Shown here piece by piece: positions 4,865 to 5,691 of a DNA stretch of 5,691 nt (the stretch's first letter is position 1; each line of letters begins with the position of its first letter). The notes below the pieces were generated by a model that was given only the letters and a program-made list of their open reading frames with translations, was not told where the DNA came from and made no database searches. The stretch is taken from NCBI GenBank assembly GCA_035288405.1, contig DATEAK010000331.1, forward strand, positions 1 to 5,691. The letters run 5' to 3'. The stretch comes from JACPSX01 sp035288405 [NCBI: bacterium]. GTDB lineage: Bacteria; JACPSX01. The position numbers and the translations under genes are program-made.

Positions 4865-5691
4865 TCAAAGTACCCAGTTGAAAAGATAACCCGTGAAAAC
4901 AATTCCCGCCCCGACAACTCCGATGAAGACAGCAAGCAGACGGGGCTTGAGGACTTTTCTCAAGATCACCATCTCGGGAAAGCTCAGAGCCGTGACGGCC
5001 ATCATGAAAGCGAGTGCGGTTCCCAGCGGGAGACCTTTCTCGATCAGGGATTGAACAATCGGGATTGTACCGGCCGCGTTGGCATACAGTGGGATACCGA
5101 TAAGGACGGCAACAAGCACTCCGAATGGATTCTCCTTGCCGGCATACTGGGCCAGAAGACCCTCGGGGGCGTAACCGTGGATGAAGGCTCCCACACCTAC
5201 TCCGAGAAGGACGAAGAGCCCCACCCGCTTGAGGATTTCCCGGCTATATTCCGCGCTGTCAAAGAGGCGCTGCCGAAAAGATGGAGAAAGGATTTCCGGG
5301 GACCTGCCCGTTTTGATTTCCCAAACATAGTCCTCCACAAAGCGTTCCAGGCGAAGGCGGCCAATCACGATTCCAGCTACGATGGCGATGAGAAGCCCCG
5401 ACCCAATGTAGAGAAGCGCGATCCTGACGCCAAAAAGCCCCCAGAGCAAAGCCAACGCGACTTCATTTACCATGGGGGAAGAAACCAGGAATGAAAACGT
5501 GACACCAAGCGGGATACCGGACTCCACAAAGCCGATAAACAGGGGAACTGCCGAACAGGAACAAAACGGCGTCACAATGCCCAAGGCGGCGGCCAGGCCG
5601 TTTCCCGTATATTCCCGCTTCTGCACTAAGAGCTGTCGGGCGCGCTCCGGGGGAAAGTACGAGCGAACCATCGAGACAGCAAACACGATGA
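4865..5691 (-). CDS. ArsP/DUF318 family permease (5' end outside the window)
   Basis: An inner-membrane permease; 275 residues are visible, and the frame stays open to the right edge (I-V-F-A-V at the edge), so the true start is outside. The visible part has about seven or eight hydrophobic segments and a large hydrophilic loop in the middle (around ERFVEDYVWEIK to EYSREILKR). The motif TPFCSCSAVPLFIGF, followed by SGIPLGVTFSFLVSSPMVNE, is the hallmark of this family, as is IPLYANAAGTIPI in the second half. Characterised ArsP members export trivalent arsenicals, including organic forms, and the CxC in the motif may help bind the metalloid. The direct link to arsC, 2 nt downstream, supports an arsenic role. 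Other DUF318 proteins have no known substrate, so export of arsenite or methylarsenite is inference. Confidence 0.88.
   Translation of the reverse strand, partial: IVFAVSMVRSYFPPERARQLLVQKREYTGNGLAAALGIVTPFCSCSAVPLFIGFVESGIPLGVTFSFLVSSPMVNEVALALLWGLFGVRIALLYIGSGLLIAIVAGIVIGRLRLERFVEDYVWEIKTGRSPEILSPSFRQRLFDSAEYSREILKRVGLFVLLGVGVGAFIHGYAPEGLLAQYAGKENPFGVLVAVLIGIPLYANAAGTIPIVQSLIEKGLPLGTALAFMMAVTALSFPEMVILRKVLKPRLLAVFIGVVGAGIVFTGYLFNWVL

Overview
All recognisable genes in this 5.7 kb window lie on the minus strand, so it reads as a set of operons running from right to left. The base composition is moderately GC-rich. The gene content includes a periplasmic heme-c sensor kinase, an NtrC-type response regulator, an archaemetzincin, an ArsP-type permease with a thioredoxin-type ArsC, and TerC. 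This fits an anaerobic or respiratory Gram-negative bacterium of the Desulfobacterota/Deltaproteobacteria kind. That placement is inferred from gene families only; there is no rRNA or other phylogenetic marker here.

Right-hand block (about 4180-5691): the 3' part of an ArsP/DUF318 family permease (5' end outside the window), then after 2 nt an ArsC of the low-molecular-weight phosphatase fold with all three redox cysteines, then after a 62 nt gap containing a hairpin a 66-residue cysteine-rich coiled-coil protein of unknown function. This looks like an arsenic (metalloid) export and reduction operon.

Middle (about 3912-4179): an intergenic stretch with a repeated octamer, a short GCAA-loop hairpin followed by a T run, and a 37-codon reading frame. 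That frame's Shine-Dalgarno sequence lies in the loop, and its start codon in the stem, of an 8 bp hairpin. It ends just before the sensor kinase start.

Left-centre block (315-3911): a tightly overlapping three-gene operon of a membrane histidine kinase with CXXCH and CX4CH heme-attachment motifs, an archaemetzincin zinc metalloprotease, and a sigma-54-activating response regulator. The kinase and protease genes overlap by 35 nt, and the protease and regulator genes share ATGA. The likely scheme is that the kinase senses a redox or gas signal through periplasmic heme and phosphorylates the regulator, which activates sigma-54 promoters elsewhere. The protease is translated between the two partners and may be an accessory or output of the same signal. 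This arrangement is the most interesting item in the window.

Left end (1-314): a candidate terminator closes the regulator operon, and its loop contains a perfect TATAAT that could be the -10 box for the next gene. That gene is the first 46 codons of a TerC/Alx family membrane protein, which runs off the left edge.
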